From positions 1 to 46,952 of the forward strand of contig NZ_RBLU01000016.1 in NCBI RefSeq assembly GCF_003989515.1: a stretch of DNA of 46,952 nt, in the 5' to 3' direction. This DNA is from Curtobacterium sp. HSID17257 (lineage in GTDB: Bacteria > Actinomycetota > Actinomycetes > Actinomycetales > Microbacteriaceae). Both the position numbers and the translations under genes were made by a program. The notes beneath the pieces were generated by a model. It was not told the origin of the DNA, ran no database searches, and saw only the letters and a program-made list of their open reading frames with translations. Shown here one piece after another: positions 7,986-21,530 of this stretch. Numbering within the stretch: position 1 is the first letter of the stretch; every line of letters begins with the position of its first letter.

Positions 7986-8555
7986 GTGGGCACCAGAACG
8001 GTCCTGCAACACCCCGACATCACGCGTGCTCTGACACGCATCGCGCACGAGATCCTCGAGGCCAACCACGGCGCCTCGGAGCTCGTGCTCCTGGGCATCC
8101 CGACACGGGGTGCCGTCCTGGCCGAGCGGCTCGACCGCATCCTGGCCGACATCGAGCCCGAGTGGACGCCGGGTCCCACCCGCACCGGCACGCTCGACGT
8201 CACCATGCACCGGGACGACCTCGGTCACGGCATCGGCCGCGCCCCGCACCGGACGACGATCCCGGCCGGCGGCATCGACGGCAAGGTCGTCGTGCTCGTG
8301 GACGACGTGCTGTTCTCCGGCCGCACGGTCCGCGCCGCGCTCGACGCCCTGCAGGGGATCGGACGACCGCGCGCGGTCCGCCTCGCGGTGCTCGTCGACC
8401 GGGGGCACCGGGAACTGCCGATCCGCGCGGACCACGTCGGCAAGAACCTGCCGACCGCGTCCGACGAGCGGGTCACGCTGCGGCTGACCGAGACCGACGG
8501 CACCGACGAGGTCGTCATCGAACAGCCGGACGCGCGGCAGGAGGCCGCCTCGTGA
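7986..8555 (+). CDS. pyrR: Bifunctional pyr operon regulator / uracil phosphoribosyltransferase PyrR
   Basis: PyrR senses UMP/UTP and PRPP, binds pyr mRNA, and has uracil phosphoribosyltransferase activity. The 189-aa protein has the type I PRTase PRPP-binding motif [13 protein letters not shown] (about residues 99-111), the flexible loop containing TMHRDD, and the [15 protein letters not shown] segment near residue 38, all PyrR hallmarks. The GTG at 7986 is 5 nt after AAGGAGG, one of the strongest ribosome sites in the window, and that site lies inside the PyrR RNA element. The gene leads the pyrimidine operon; the stop overlaps pyrB by 4 nt. Confidence 0.97.
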   Translation: MGTRTVLQHPDITRALTRIAHEILEANHGASELVLLGIPTRGAVLAERLDRILADIEPEWTPGPTRTGTLDVTMHRDDLGHGIGRAPHRTTIPAGGIDGKVVVLVDDVLFSGRTVRAALDALQGIGRPRAVRLAVLVDRGHRELPIRADHVGKNLPTASDERVTLRLTETDGTDEVVIEQPDARQEAAS

Positions 8556-9514
8556 AGCACCTCCTCTCCACCGCCGACCTGTCCCGCGAGCAGGCCGTCC
8601 GCATCCTCGACATCGCCGAGGAGATGGCCGAGGTCAACACGCGCGAGGTCCGGAAGCTCCCGGCCCTCCGCGGCAAGACCGTCGTGAACCTGTTCTTCGA
8701 GGACTCCACCCGCACGCGCATCTCCTTCGAGGCCGCCGCCAAGCGCCTGTCCGCCGACGTCATCAACTTCGCGGCGAAGGGCTCCAGCGTCTCGAAGGGC
8801 GAGTCGCTGAAGGACACCGTGCAGACCCTCGGCGCGATGGGCATCGACGGCATCGTCATGCGGCACCAGGCGTCGGGCGCCCCGCGGGTCCTCGCCGAGG
8901 CCGACTGGATCGACGTCCCGGTCGTCAACGCCGGCGACGGGACGCACGAGCACCCGACGCAGGCCCTGCTCGACGCCTTCACGATGCGCCGTCGTCTCCA
9001 CGGCACCGCGAGCCGCGGGCAGGGGCTCGACGGCGTCCGCGTGACGATCGTCGGCGACGTCCTGCACAGCAGGGTCGCCCGGAGCAACGCCTGGCTGCTC
9101 CGCACGCTCGGCGCGGAGGTCACGTTCGCCGCGCCGCCGACCCTGCTGCCCGCGGTCGACCGGCCGTTCGGTGCCGCCGTGCACCACGACCTCGACGCCG
9201 CCCTCGCCGAGGACCCGGACGTCGTGATGCTGCTCCGGATCCAGCAGGAGCGGATGAACGACGCCTTCTTCCCGAACCCCCGCGAGTACACCCGCCACTT
9301 CGGCCTCACCGCCGCCCGGGCGGCCAGCCTGTCCGAGCGCACGCTGATCATGCACCCGGGGCCGATGAACCGCGGCCTCGAGATCGCCGGCGTGGCCGCC
9401 GACGACCCGCGCTCGACGGTCGTCGAGCAGGTCGCCAACGGCGTGTCCGTCCGCATGGCCGTCCTGTACCTCGCCCTCACCGGCGAGCACGAAGCGAAGG
9501 AGCACGTCGCATGA
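8552..9514 (+). CDS. pyrB: Aspartate carbamoyltransferase catalytic chain
   Basis: PyrB joins carbamoyl phosphate and aspartate to carbamoyl-aspartate, the committed pyrimidine step. The 320-aa protein carries the carbamoyl-phosphate motif [13 protein letters not shown] (residues 48-60), the HPTQALLD helix and the aspartate-binding loop with [14 protein letters not shown] 8552 overlaps the pyrR stop (GTGA). No pyrI regulatory chain gene is present, which fits actinobacterial ATCases that work without it or in complex with dihydroorotase. It overlaps pyrC by 4 nt. Confidence 0.98.
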   Translation: MKHLLSTADLSREQAVRILDIAEEMAEVNTREVRKLPALRGKTVVNLFFEDSTRTRISFEAAAKRLSADVINFAAKGSSVSKGESLKDTVQTLGAMGIDGIVMRHQASGAPRVLAEADWIDVPVVNAGDGTHEHPTQALLDAFTMRRRLHGTASRGQGLDGVRVTIVGDVLHSRVARSNAWLLRTLGAEVTFAAPPTLLPAVDRPFGAAVHHDLDAALAEDPDVVMLLRIQQERMNDAFFPNPREYTRHFGLTAARAASLSERTLIMHPGPMNRGLEIAGVAADDPRSTVVEQVANGVSVRMAVLYLALTGEHEAKEHVA

Positions 9515-10884
9515 CCGCCCACCTGATCCGCGGCGCGCAGCTGGTCGACGGCTCGCGTGCCGACATCCGCCTGGAGGGACGACGCATCACCGCGGTCGGG
9601 TCCGGTCTCGACGCGGCCGGTGCCTCGGTCGTGGACGCGGACGGCCTGATCGCCCTGCCCGGTCTCGTGGACCTCCACACGCACCTGCGCGAGCCCGGCT
9701 CCGAGGAGTCCGAGACCGTCCTCACCGGATCCCGTGCCGCGGCGGCCGGCGGCTTCACCGCCGTCAACGCGATGGCGAACTCCTCGCCGGTCGCGGACAC
9801 CGCGGGCGTGGTCGAGCAGGTCCAGGCGCTCGGGGACGACGCCGGCTACGTCACGGTCCGCCCGATCGGCGCCGTGTCGCAGGGGCTGCAGGGCACGCAC
9901 CTGTCCGAGATCGGTGCGATGGCGACGAGCCGGGCGAAGGTCCGCGTCTTCTCGGACGACGGCTCGTGCGTCGCCGACCCGCTGCTCATGCGTCGGGCGC
10001 TCGAGTACATCAAGGGCTTCGGCGGCGTCCTCGCGCAGCACGCGCAGGAGCCGCGGCTGACCATCGGCGCGCAGATGAACGAGGGCCGGCTGTCGTCGGA
10101 GCTCGGGCTCGCCGGCTGGCCGGCCGTGGCCGAGGAGGCGATCATCGCCCGCGACGTGCTGCTCGCCGACCACGTGGGCGCACGCCTGCACGTCTGCCAC
10201 GTGTCGACCGCCGGCAGCGTCGAGGTGATCCGCTGGGCGAAATCCCGCGGGATCGAGGTCACCGCCGAGGTCACGCCGCACCACCTCGTGCTCACCGAGG
10301 ACCTCATCGCCGGGGTCGACGGCGCACCCGGGTACGACGCCCGGTACAAGGTGAACCCGCCGCTGCGCTCCCGCGAGGACGTCGACGCCCTGCGCGCCGC
10401 ACTGGCCGACCGCACGATCGACATCGTCGCGACCGACCACGCCCCGCACACCGCGGAGGCGAAGTGTTGCGAGTGGCCGGCCGCAGCGAACGGCATGGTC
10501 GGGCTCGAGTCGGCGCTGAGCGTCGTGCACGCCGCAGTGGTCGAGGACGGCCGGCTCGGCTGGGCGGACGTCGCGCGGGTGCTGTCCGAGGCACCCGCCC
10601 GCATCGGCCAGGTCGAGGGGCACGGTCAGCGCATCGCCGAGGGTGCCCCCGCCGAGCTGACGCTGTACGACCCCGCGGCGGTGCGGGAGTTCTCGGTCGA
10701 CGACCTGCACGGCCAGTCGCAGAACTCGCCGTACCTCGGCATGCGGCTGCCCGGCCGGGTCGTCGCGACCTTCCACCACGGGTACCCGACGCTGCTCGAC
10801 GGCGTGCTCGTCGACGCCGAGACGGTCGCCGCGGCCGCACTCGCGACGCCGTCGGCGCGGTCGACGAAGGCGGCGTCCGCGTGA
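9511..10884 (+). CDS. pyrC: Dihydroorotase
   Basis: PyrC cyclises carbamoyl-aspartate to dihydroorotate. The 457-aa protein is a class I, amidohydrolase-type enzyme: [11 protein letters not shown] (H56, H58 as metal ligands), later HVSTAGSVE, and the catalytic Asp in [10 protein letters not shown]. The start ATG at 9511 overlaps the pyrB TGA by 4 nt. The following gene is 16 nt downstream; a short GTG frame at 10881 dies after seven codons and is not used. Confidence 0.98.
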   Translation: MTAHLIRGAQLVDGSRADIRLEGRRITAVGSGLDAAGASVVDADGLIALPGLVDLHTHLREPGSEESETVLTGSRAAAAGGFTAVNAMANSSPVADTAGVVEQVQALGDDAGYVTVRPIGAVSQGLQGTHLSEIGAMATSRAKVRVFSDDGSCVADPLLMRRALEYIKGFGGVLAQHAQEPRLTIGAQMNEGRLSSELGLAGWPAVAEEAIIARDVLLADHVGARLHVCHVSTAGSVEVIRWAKSRGIEVTAEVTPHHLVLTEDLIAGVDGAPGYDARYKVNPPLRSREDVDALRAALADRTIDIVATDHAPHTAEAKCCEWPAAANGMVGLESALSVVHAAVVEDGRLGWADVARVLSEAPARIGQVEGHGQRIAEGAPAELTLYDPAAVREFSVDDLHGQSQNSPYLGMRLPGRVVATFHHGYPTLLDGVLVDAETVAAAALATPSARSTKAASA

Positions 10885-10900
10885 GCCCGGCGGTGACACG

Positions 10901-11443
10901 GTGAGCGGCGACGCGCTGCGCTGGCTGACCGGAGCGGTGATCCTGCTCCTGGTGGCCGCGCTGTTCGTCGCCATGGCGCGCACCTGGCGGACCCGGACCC
11001 GCGCGCAGACCGCAGCGGTGCCTCCCGTCCCGGTGCCGACCGGGCTCGGACCGGCGGCCGGGTCCTGGGACGGCTTCACCGTTGCGACGACCCGCGCCGA
11101 CCAGCCCCTCGAACGCATCACGGCGGGCGGGCTCGGGTTCCGGGGCCGCGGAGGGGTGACCGTGCACGACACCGGGGTGGTCCTGCACCACGCCGGCACC
11201 GCCGACCGGTGGATCGCCGCGACCGACGTCCGTGGCGCCGACCGGGCGACCTCGGCCATCGACCGGGTGGTCGAACCCGGGGGACTGGTCCGTCTGCGAT
11301 GGACGGCGACCGGCGCCGCAGGAGCGACGGACCTCGACACCTACTTCCGGTTCCCGGAGGGCGACGCAGCAGCACTCGCCGCCCTGCAGGGACTGACGAC
11401 GACGCACGAACACCCGCACACCGCGGGCGAAGGGACGAACTGA
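10901..11443 (+). CDS. PH-like-domain membrane protein of the pyr operon
   Basis: A 180-aa protein with one N-terminal membrane helix (about residues 9-28, [18 protein letters not shown]), then a basic segment and a beta-rich soluble domain with the pattern [15 protein letters not shown] ... [11 protein letters not shown] gene of this size and layout sits between pyrC and carA in many actinobacteria, where it is annotated as a PH-domain or pyr-operon integral membrane protein. Its function is not established. The start GTG is at 10901, and the stop TGA overlaps the carA ATG by one base (TGATG), so coexpression with CarA is strongly implied. A membrane-anchoring or assembly role for pyr enzymes is only a guess. 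Confidence 0.88.
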   Translation: MSGDALRWLTGAVILLLVAALFVAMARTWRTRTRAQTAAVPPVPVPTGLGPAAGSWDGFTVATTRADQPLERITAGGLGFRGRGGVTVHDTGVVLHHAGTADRWIAATDVRGADRATSAIDRVVEPGGLVRLRWTATGAAGATDLDTYFRFPEGDAAALAALQGLTTTHEHPHTAGEGTN

Positions 11444-12671
11444 TGACACGCGAACGGGCCGTACTGGTCCTCGAGGACGGCACCCGCTACGACGGACGGG
11501 CCTACGGCTCCCGAGGCCGATCCCTGGGAGAGGTCGTCTTCGCCACCGGTATGACCGGCTACCAGGAGACGCTGACCGACCCGTCCTACGCCGGGCAGAT
11601 CGTGGTGCAGACCGCGCCGCACATCGGCAACACCGGCGTCAACGACGAGGACCCCGAGTCCCGTCGCATCTGGGTCGCCGGCTACGTGGTCCGTGACCCC
11701 AGCCGCGTCGTGTCGAACCACCGCGCGAACGCGACCCTCGACGACCACCTGGTGCGCGACGGCATCGTCGGCATCTCCGGCATCGACACGCGCGCGCTCA
11801 CCCGCCGGATCCGCGACGCGGGCGCCATGAAGGGCGGCGTCTTCAGCGGGGCGGACGCGGACCTGTCCGCGGACGAACAGCTGCGCGCCGTGCGCGAGCA
11901 GGCCGCCATGGCCGGCGCGAGCTTCTCGTCGATCGTGTCCACGCCGGAGACGTACGTGGTCCCTGCCGTCGGCGAGCAGATCGGCCGGCTCGCCGTGCTC
12001 GACCTCGGCGTCAAGGCGTCCACCACCCGGTACCTCGCCGAGCGCGGGTTCGAGGTGCACGTCGTGCCGCAGGACATCACGGCGGACGCGCTGCAGGAGC
12101 TCGACCCCGACGCGCTCTTCTACTCGAACGGCCCCGGTGACCCGGCCGCGAGCGACGCGCAGGTCGAACTGCTCCAGGAGTCCCTGAAGACCGGCCGCCC
12201 GTTCTTCGGCATCTGCTTCGGCAACCAGCTCCTCGGCCGCGCGCTCGGCTTCGGCACGTACAAGCTGCCCTTCGGCCACCGCGGCATCAACCAGCCGGTG
12301 CTCGACACCGCCACGGGGAAGGTCGAGATCACGAGCCAGAACCACGGCTTCGCGGTCGACGCGCCCCTGGGCGAGGTGCTCGAGTCGCCGGCCGGGTTCG
12401 GCCGGGTCGAGGTCTCGCACTACTCCCTGAACGACCAGGTCGTCGAGGGCCTCCGCGCGCTCGACGTGCCCGCGTTCAGCGTGCAGTACCACCCCGAGGC
12501 GGCGGCCGGTCCGCACGACTCCATGTACCTGTTCGACCGGTTCGCGGACCTGGTCCGTGCGCGACGCGAGGGGAAGCCGCTCGACGCGGCGACCGCCACC
12601 GCCACGACCCCCGCAGCCGACCCGACGACCGACGCCGGCGCGTCGGCCGCGCAGAACGAAAGCAGCAACTG

Positions 12672-12672
<1 letters not shown>
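11443..12672 (+). CDS. carA: Carbamoyl-phosphate synthase small (glutaminase) subunit
   Basis: CarA hydrolyses glutamine and passes ammonia to CarB for carbamoyl phosphate, shared by pyrimidine and arginine synthesis. The 409-aa protein has the N-terminal CPSase small domain ([19 protein letters not shown]) and a C-terminal class I glutamine amidotransferase with nucleophile C258 in [12 protein letters not shown] and the H350/E352 pair in SVQYHPEA. A Thr/Ala-rich tail of about 30 residues follows the domain. The start is ATG 11443 in TGATG with the previous gene; the stop shares a base with the carB ATG in the same way. Confidence 0.98.
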
Positions 12673-15946
<3,274 letters not shown>

Positions 15947-15950
<4 letters not shown>

Positions 15951-16831
15951 GCGACGGACGGACGGGAGGCGCGGCCTCCTTCGGTGTCCGGCTCGCCGCC
16001 GCCGTGGGGCAGCGTTCCCCACTGTGCGTCGGCATCGACCCCCACGCCGCCACCCTGGCGGCGTGGGGGCTCGGCCGCGACGAGCAGGGCCTCACCGCCT
16101 TCGGCGCGACCCTGGTCGACGCGGCCGCCGGCCGCGCGGCGATCGTGAAGCCGCAGATCGCCTTCTTCGAGGCGGCCGGGGTATACGGGTACCGCGCGCT
16201 CGACGCGACCCTCCGTCGCGCGCGCGATGCGGGCCTCCTGGTCGTCGCCGACGTGAAGCGGGGCGACATCGGGTCGACCGGTGACGACTACGCGCTCGCG
16301 TGGCTCGACCGTGACGGCCCGTTCCGGGCCGACGCGATGACGGTGTCGCCGTACCTCGGGTACGGCTCGCTCGCCGGCACCGTCGAGGTGGCGCGGCGGA
16401 ACGACGCGGGCGTGTTCGTGCTCGCCGCGACGAGCAACCCGGAGGCGCGCGTGCTGCAGACCGCCGTGCTCGCCGAGGGGCCGCGTGCCGGACGATCCGT
16501 CGCTGCCGGTATCGTCCTTGATGTGGCAGACGACAACCGGACCGGCGGCGAGCAGCCGCTCGGGGACGTCGGGCTCGTGCTCGGCGCCACCCTCGACCTC
16601 GACGACTTCGGCATCGACGCGGAGACCATCGGCAACGCGCCGGTGCTCGCCCCGGGCTTCGGCGCCCAGGGTGCGCGGATCGAGGACCTGCGCGCCCGGT
16701 ACGGTGCGCGCGCCGAGCAGGTCCTGGTGAACGAGTCCCGCGGGCTGCTGGCGGACGGCCCGGACGGTGTCGCGGCCCTCGTGCAGGACCGCGTCGACCG
16801 CGTCCACGCTGCACTGGGGGCAGCCGCGTGA
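15947..16831 (+). CDS. pyrF: Orotidine 5'-phosphate decarboxylase, type 2
   Basis: PyrF decarboxylates OMP to UMP, ending the pathway. The catalytic array [10 protein letters not shown] (D102, K104, D107) and the length of 294 aa identify the type 2 (mycobacterial/archaeal-like) subfamily rather than the shorter enterobacterial type. The start is GTG 15947 overlapping the carB TGA by 4 nt. The first codons ([10 protein letters not shown]) are encoded by GACGGGAGGC followed by GCGGCCTCC, a copy of the palindromic core found in several intergenic places here, so part of a repeat element lies inside this coding sequence. gmk follows with a 4-nt overlap. Confidence 0.97.
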
Positions 16832-17781
16832 CGGATCAGACGCCCGCCGACCAGGCGCCCGCCGACCAGACGTCCGACCGCAGCGACCTGCCCGCGCACC
16901 GCAACCCGCCGGAGGTCGACCGGGTCGCGGCTGCCCGCGCCGCCGTCGCCGCACGGCGCGCCCGTGCAGCGGTCAAGGCGCAGGTCGCGTCGGGGGAGCG
17001 CAGCGCCCTCGAGGTCGCCCGTGCCGCCTGGTCCGACGAGGACCTGCCCGCCGAGAAGTCCCTGCGCGTGCGGGACCTGCTCACGAGCATGTCCGGCATC
17101 GGCCCGGCGCGTGCCGAGGCCGTGATGGGGGAGCTCCGCATCGCGCCGTCCAAGCGGCTCGGTGGTCTCGGTACCCGCCAGCGCACCGCCCTGGCGGACT
17201 GGCTCGCCGCGCGCGGCCGGAAGCGCGGCGCGTCGAAGCTCGTCGTGCTCGCCGGACCGACCGCGGTCGGCAAGGGCACCGTGAGCGCGCACATCCGCGA
17301 GCACTTCCCCGACGTGAACCTCAGCGTCTCGGCGACGACCCGGAAGCCCCGTCCGGGCGAGGTCGACGGCGTGCACTACTACTTCGTCGACGACGCCGAG
17401 TTCGACCGGATGATCCGCGACCGCGAGCTGCTCGAGTGGGCGGTCGTGCACAACTCCTACCGGTACGGCACGCCGCGTCCGCCGATCGACCGCGCGCTCG
17501 ACGCCGGCGACAAGGTGATGCTCGAGATCGACCTGCAGGGCGCCCGGCAGGTGCGGGACGCCATGCCCGAGGCCGTGCTCGTGTTCCTGCTGCCGCCGAC
17601 GTGGGAGGAACTGGTCCGCCGGCTCATCGGTCGCGGCACCGAGTCCGCCGAGGAACAGACGCGCCGCCTCGAGACCGCGAAGGTCGAGCTGGCCGCGCAG
17701 GACGAGTTCGACGTGCGGATCGTGAACTCGGATGTCGGCACCGCGGCACGCGAGGTCGTAGACTTGTTCTCTGCGCCCTGA
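16828..17781 (+). CDS. gmk: Guanylate kinase with N-terminal mycobacterial IHF-like domain
   Basis: This one 317-aa reading frame joins two proteins that are separate neighbours (mihF, gmk) in Mycobacterium and Streptomyces. Residues 1-30 are a PADQ-repeat, disordered leader. Residues 31-130 match mIHF: a basic Ala/Arg helix ([20 protein letters not shown]), then the DNA-binding helix-two-turn-helix with [20 protein letters not shown] and [18 protein letters not shown]. Residues 137-317 are guanylate kinase, with P-loop GPTAVGKGT (143-151), the GMP-binding [11 protein letters not shown] and the lid. It phosphorylates GMP to GDP. No stop or start separates the parts. GTG 16828 overlaps pyrF by 4 nt, so nucleotide synthesis and a nucleoid-type domain are made together. 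Confidence 0.96.
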   Translation: MTDQTPADQAPADQTSDRSDLPAHRNPPEVDRVAAARAAVAARRARAAVKAQVASGERSALEVARAAWSDEDLPAEKSLRVRDLLTSMSGIGPARAEAVMGELRIAPSKRLGGLGTRQRTALADWLAARGRKRGASKLVVLAGPTAVGKGTVSAHIREHFPDVNLSVSATTRKPRPGEVDGVHYYFVDDAEFDRMIRDRELLEWAVVHNSYRYGTPRPPIDRALDAGDKVMLEIDLQGARQVRDAMPEAVLVFLLPPTWEELVRRLIGRGTESAEEQTRRLETAKVELAAQDEFDVRIVNSDVGTAAREVVDLFSAP

Positions 17782-17842
17782 CACGGCGCACCCGCGCGCG
17801 CCTCCTCGGCGTCGCGCCCGCGCAGCCCGACCACGGTCTGGC

Positions 17843-17861
17843 GGTCCGATCCGGTCGGACC
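17843..17861. terminator. Small hairpin in the gmk-rpoZ gap
   Basis: GGTCCGA (17843-17849) pairs perfectly with TCGGACC (17855-17861) around a 5-nt loop. It lies in the 115-nt gap between gmk and rpoZ. There is no T-run, so termination is uncertain; the break in gene overlap supports an operon boundary here. Confidence 0.35.
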
Positions 17862-17896
17862 CGCGCCCCACGCACCCGCAGCCGACAGGAGACACC

Positions 17897-18160
17897 ATGG
17901 CCAACCCCCAGGGCATCATCGACCCGCCCATCGACGACCTGCTCGCCAAGGTGGAGTCGAAGTACGCGCTCGTCATCTTCGCCTCGAAGCGCGCGCGTCA
18001 GATCAACGACTACTACGCCGACCTGCACGAGGGGTCGCTCTTCGACAACGTCGGCCCGCTCGTCGACTCGACGATCGACGACAAGCCGCTGTCCGTCGCT
18101 CTGCACGAGATCAACGAGGACAAGCTGACCGTCACCAAGCAGCAGCAGCCCACCGACTGA
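17897..18160 (+). CDS. rpoZ: RNA polymerase omega subunit
   Basis: Omega (87 aa) aids folding and assembly of the beta' subunit. The family core [30 protein letters not shown] is present: the D-DLL helix, the KY-LV motif and A-KRARQI. The ATG at 17897 has AGGAGA 7 nt upstream. In most relatives coaBC lies between rpoZ and metK; here metK starts 5 nt after the rpoZ stop, so coaBC is missing from this spot. Confidence 0.97.
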   Translation: MANPQGIIDPPIDDLLAKVESKYALVIFASKRARQINDYYADLHEGSLFDNVGPLVDSTIDDKPLSVALHEINEDKLTVTKQQQPTD

Positions 18161-18165
18161 CCCCG

Positions 18166-19380
18166 GTGAGCGGCACCAACCTGCGCCTCTTCACGTCCGA
18201 GTCGGTGACGGAGGGGCACCCCGACAAGATCTGCGACCAGATCTCGGACACGATCCTCGACGCGCTGCTCGCGGTCGACCCGCACGCGCGGGTCGCAGTC
18301 GAGACGATGGTCACCACCGGGCTCGTGCACGTCGCGGGCGAGGTCACGACCTCCGGCTACGTCGAGATCCCGAAGCTCGTCCGCGACGTCATCACGGGCA
18401 TCGGCTACAACTCGTCCGAGGTGTCCTTCGACGGCCGCACCTGCGGTGTCGAGGTGTCGATCGGCGCGCAGTCACCGGACATCGCCCAGGGCGTGGACGA
18501 GTCGCTCGACAGCCGGTCCGGCGCCGGCGTCGACGAGCTCGACCGCCAGGGTGCGGGTGACCAGGGCATCATGTTCGGCTTCGCCACGAACGAGACGCCC
18601 GAGTACATGCCCGTCGCGATCTGGCTCGCGCACCGCCTGGCAGAGCGTCTGGCCGAGGTCCGCAAGACCGGTGTGCTCGACTTCCTCCGTCCGGACGGCA
18701 AGACGCAGGTCACGGTCGGCTACGACGGCGTCGTGCCGAAGACCGTCGAGACGGTCGTGCTCTCCACGCAGCACTCGCCCGCGGTCACGCTCGACGAGCT
18801 CACGGCGCAGATCACCGAGCACGTGATCCGTCCGGTGCTCGACCTGGTCGACCTCGACTCGTCGCACGTCGACGTCATCGTGAACCCGACCGGCCGGTTC
18901 GAGATCGGCGGCCCGCAGGGCGACGCCGGGCTCACCGGGCGCAAGGTGATCGTCGACACGTACGGCGGAGCCTCCCGGCACGGCGGTGGCGCGTTCAGCG
19001 GCAAGGACCCGTCGAAGGTCGACCGCTCGGCCGCGTACGCGCTGCGCTGGGTCGCGAAGAACGCCGTCGCGGCGGGGCTCGCGGACCGGCTCGAGGTCCA
19101 GGTGGCCTACGCCATCGGCCGTGCGAAGCCCGTCGGCCTGTACGTCGAGTCGTTCGGCACCGGACACGTCGACGACGCCACGATCGAGGCGGCGATCACC
19201 GAGGTGTTCGACCTGCGTCCGGCCGCGATCATCCGCGACCTCGACCTGCTCAAGCCCCGGTACGCGCAGACCGCGGCGTACGGCCACTTCGGCCGCGAGC
19301 TGCCCGGCTTCACCTGGGAGCAGCTCGACCGCGTCGAGGAGCTCCGCGCCGCAGCAGGGCTCGTCACCGCCGCCGTCTAG
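18166..19380 (+). CDS. metK: S-adenosylmethionine synthase
   Basis: MetK makes SAM from methionine and ATP. The 404-aa protein has the N-terminal [18 protein letters not shown] motif, [12 protein letters not shown] (hexapeptide signature, about residue 125), and the P-loop-like [19 protein letters not shown] (about 275-293). The start is GTG 18166. Only 5 nt separate it from rpoZ, so there is no room for a SAM riboswitch. priA follows after 7 nt; rpoZ-metK-priA are probably one transcript, linking SAM supply with transcription and replication-restart genes only by position. Confidence 0.98.
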   Translation: MSGTNLRLFTSESVTEGHPDKICDQISDTILDALLAVDPHARVAVETMVTTGLVHVAGEVTTSGYVEIPKLVRDVITGIGYNSSEVSFDGRTCGVEVSIGAQSPDIAQGVDESLDSRSGAGVDELDRQGAGDQGIMFGFATNETPEYMPVAIWLAHRLAERLAEVRKTGVLDFLRPDGKTQVTVGYDGVVPKTVETVVLSTQHSPAVTLDELTAQITEHVIRPVLDLVDLDSSHVDVIVNPTGRFEIGGPQGDAGLTGRKVIVDTYGGASRHGGGAFSGKDPSKVDRSAAYALRWVAKNAVAAGLADRLEVQVAYAIGRAKPVGLYVESFGTGHVDDATIEAAITEVFDLRPAAIIRDLDLLKPRYAQTAAYGHFGRELPGFTWEQLDRVEELRAAAGLVTAAV

Positions 19381-19387
19381 GCACCGT

Positions 19388-21370
19388 GTGACCTCCGTCG
19401 CGCGCGTCGTCCTCGACTCGCCGCTCCCGCAGTTGGACCGTCTGTTCGACTACCGGGTGCCGGCCGAGCTCGAGGACGACTGCGTGCCGGGGGTCCGCGT
19501 CAAGGTGCCGCTGCGCACCGGCGCCCGGATGTCCGACGCGTACGTCGTCGAGGTCGTCTCCGAGGGAGACTGGCCGGGCGAGCTCAGTCCCGTCGAGCAG
19601 GTCGTGTCACCGGTGCCCGTGCTGGCGCCGGAGATCTGGACGCTCGCGCGCGCCGTCGCCGACCGTGCCGCCGGCGTCGCGTCAGACGTGCTCCGGCTCG
19701 CCGTGCCGACGCGGCAGGTCCGTGCCGAGAAGGCCTGGCTGGCTCGCGACACCTCGTGGTCGCCCCCGGCGGTCGAGCCGGCACCCGTCACCGGCTACGG
19801 CGAGGGCGTCCTGGAGGCACTGCTCGCCGACCACGGACGGGCTGCGGTCGACGCCGTCCCCCACCCCGTCGACCTCGGGACCGCCGACGACCCGGTGTGG
19901 GTGCCCGGATGGGCCGCGACGCTCGCGCAGGCCGCATCCCAGGTCGTCGCACGCGAGCAGTCCGCCGTGCTCGCGGTGCCGGACTTCCGCGACGTCACGG
20001 ACCTCGAACGTGCGCTCCTCGCCGTGCTCCCGCCCGAGCGCGTCGTCCGCTTCGACGCCAAGCAGACGAACGGGCAGCGGGCGAAGGCACTGCTGCAGGC
20101 GCGGACCCACGCGGTGGTCGCGATCGGCAACCGGACGGCGGCGTACGCACCCGCCACCGACCTCGGACTCGTGGCGATGTGGGACGACGGGGACGCGTCC
20201 TTCGTCGAGCCCCGTGCCCCGTACGTGCTCACGCGTGACGTCGCCCTCGTCCGGACCGCCCAGTCCGGCGCTGCGCTCCTGTTCCTCGCGCACGCCCGGT
20301 CGACCGACGTGCAGCGGCTCGTCGAGCTGCACTGGCTCCAGGAGGTCGCCCCGTACCGGGTGCCGACGCCGAAGGTGATCCCGACCGCGCAGCAGGCGAG
20401 CGCCGAGGGCTTCGCGGCCCAGGCGCGCATCCCGAGCACGGCGTGGCGTGCCGCGCGCGAGGCCAGCCAGCACGGCCCGGTCCTCGTGCAGGTCGCGAAC
20501 CCGGGCTTCGGCACCGGGCTGGTCTGCGCCGACTGCGGGGAGCGCGCGCACTGCCGGGTGTGCGGCGGACCACTCGGCAGCCCGCACCGGAACGCGACCC
20601 CGCAGTGCCGGTTCTGCGGTGCCCTCGCCGTCGGGTTCCGGTGCCCGACGTGCGGCGGGGGGAAGCTCAAGCCCGTCGGGCAGGGGGCGCAACGGACCGC
20701 CGACGAGCTCGGTCGGGCGTTCCCCGGCACGCGGATCGTGGTCGCGGACGGCTCCCGTCCGCTCGATGAGGTCCCGGCCCGCCCCGCGGTGGTCGTCGCC
20801 ACCCGTGGCGCGGAGCCCAGCGTGCCGGGCGGGTACGCGTGCGTGCTGCTGCTCGACGGCGAACGGCTCCTGGCGCGTGAGGGGCTCCGGGTGCAGGAGG
20901 ACGTGCTCCGCTTCTGGACGAACGCCGCCGCCAAGGGTGCACCGGGGGCCGAGGTGTACCTCGTCGGCATCGGCGGGAAGCTCGCCACCGCGATGGCGCT
21001 CTGGCGGCTCGACGGTCCGGCGCACGACGAACTCGTCGATCGACGCGCCCTGCACTTCCCGCCGGCGGTCCGCGTGGCGACGCTCACCGGCACGGACGAG
21101 GCGGTGACCGCGGCGGTCGAGGCCCTCGGCGACGCGGTGGTCGGGGCGGTCCTCGGCCCGGTACCGGTGCCGGAGGACCCGGTGCCCGGAACGGTCCGTG
21201 CGATCGTGCGGTTCCCGTACGCGCACGGGGGAGAGGTCGCGGCGACGCTCAAGGCCGAGGTGATCCGCCGCTCGTCGACCCGGCGGGTGCTGCCGGGCGG
21301 CAACCGCCGACGTGCGGCGCCCACCCTGCGCGTGCGGCTCGACGACGCCGAGCCGTTCACCGAGGTCTGA
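19388..21370 (+). CDS. priA: PriA-like replication restart protein lacking Walker motifs
   Basis: A 660-aa PriA of the actinobacterial type. The N-terminal 3'-DNA-binding domain ([20 protein letters not shown]) is intact. The zinc module has its paired cysteines, CADC, CRVC, CRFC and CPTC (about residues 380-425). The usual helicase P-loop GSGKT is absent: the equivalent place reads [21 protein letters not shown], and no DEAD/DEEH box is visible. It therefore probably cannot hydrolyse ATP as a helicase and may act as a DNA-structure-binding loader. This is the known state of the family in actinobacteria. The GTG start at 19388 follows metK by 7 nt. Confidence 0.93.
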   Translation: MTSVARVVLDSPLPQLDRLFDYRVPAELEDDCVPGVRVKVPLRTGARMSDAYVVEVVSEGDWPGELSPVEQVVSPVPVLAPEIWTLARAVADRAAGVASDVLRLAVPTRQVRAEKAWLARDTSWSPPAVEPAPVTGYGEGVLEALLADHGRAAVDAVPHPVDLGTADDPVWVPGWAATLAQAASQVVAREQSAVLAVPDFRDVTDLERALLAVLPPERVVRFDAKQTNGQRAKALLQARTHAVVAIGNRTAAYAPATDLGLVAMWDDGDASFVEPRAPYVLTRDVALVRTAQSGAALLFLAHARSTDVQRLVELHWLQEVAPYRVPTPKVIPTAQQASAEGFAAQARIPSTAWRAAREASQHGPVLVQVANPGFGTGLVCADCGERAHCRVCGGPLGSPHRNATPQCRFCGALAVGFRCPTCGGGKLKPVGQGAQRTADELGRAFPGTRIVVADGSRPLDEVPARPAVVVATRGAEPSVPGGYACVLLLDGERLLAREGLRVQEDVLRFWTNAAAKGAPGAEVYLVGIGGKLATAMALWRLDGPAHDELVDRRALHFPPAVRVATLTGTDEAVTAAVEALGDAVVGAVLGPVPVPEDPVPGTVRAIVRFPYAHGGEVAATLKAEVIRRSSTRRVLPGGNRRRAAPTLRVRLDDAEPFTEV

Positions 21371-21432
21371 CCCCGCCACGGCGGTCGCCGCGACCACGGA
21401 CACAGGTGGGCGACGCGCCGGACGGGCACCGG

Positions 21433-21455
21433 GCCTCCCGTCCGTCCGGACGGTG
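21433..21455. repeat. Copy of the GCCTCCCGTC palindromic element (priA-tdh gap)
   Basis: GCCTCCCGTC (21433-21442) runs into the 12-bp perfect palindrome CCGTCCGGACGG (21442-21453). The same combination occurs upstream of hisE (27626-27642). It sits in the 160-nt gap after priA and may terminate that transcript. Confidence 0.55.
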
Positions 21456-21530
21456 TGCCAGGCTGGTCGCGGCGGCCACGAGCCGCCGACGACCACACCA
21501 CACGCACGACGGAGTGACGAGGTGACGCCG

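Noticed and set aside
10881-10904. GTG overlapping the pyrC stop as start of the PH-like gene
   Set aside because: That frame stops after seven codons; GTG 10901 opens the full protein.
18161-18165. SAM riboswitch for metK
   Set aside because: Only 5 nt separate rpoZ from metK.
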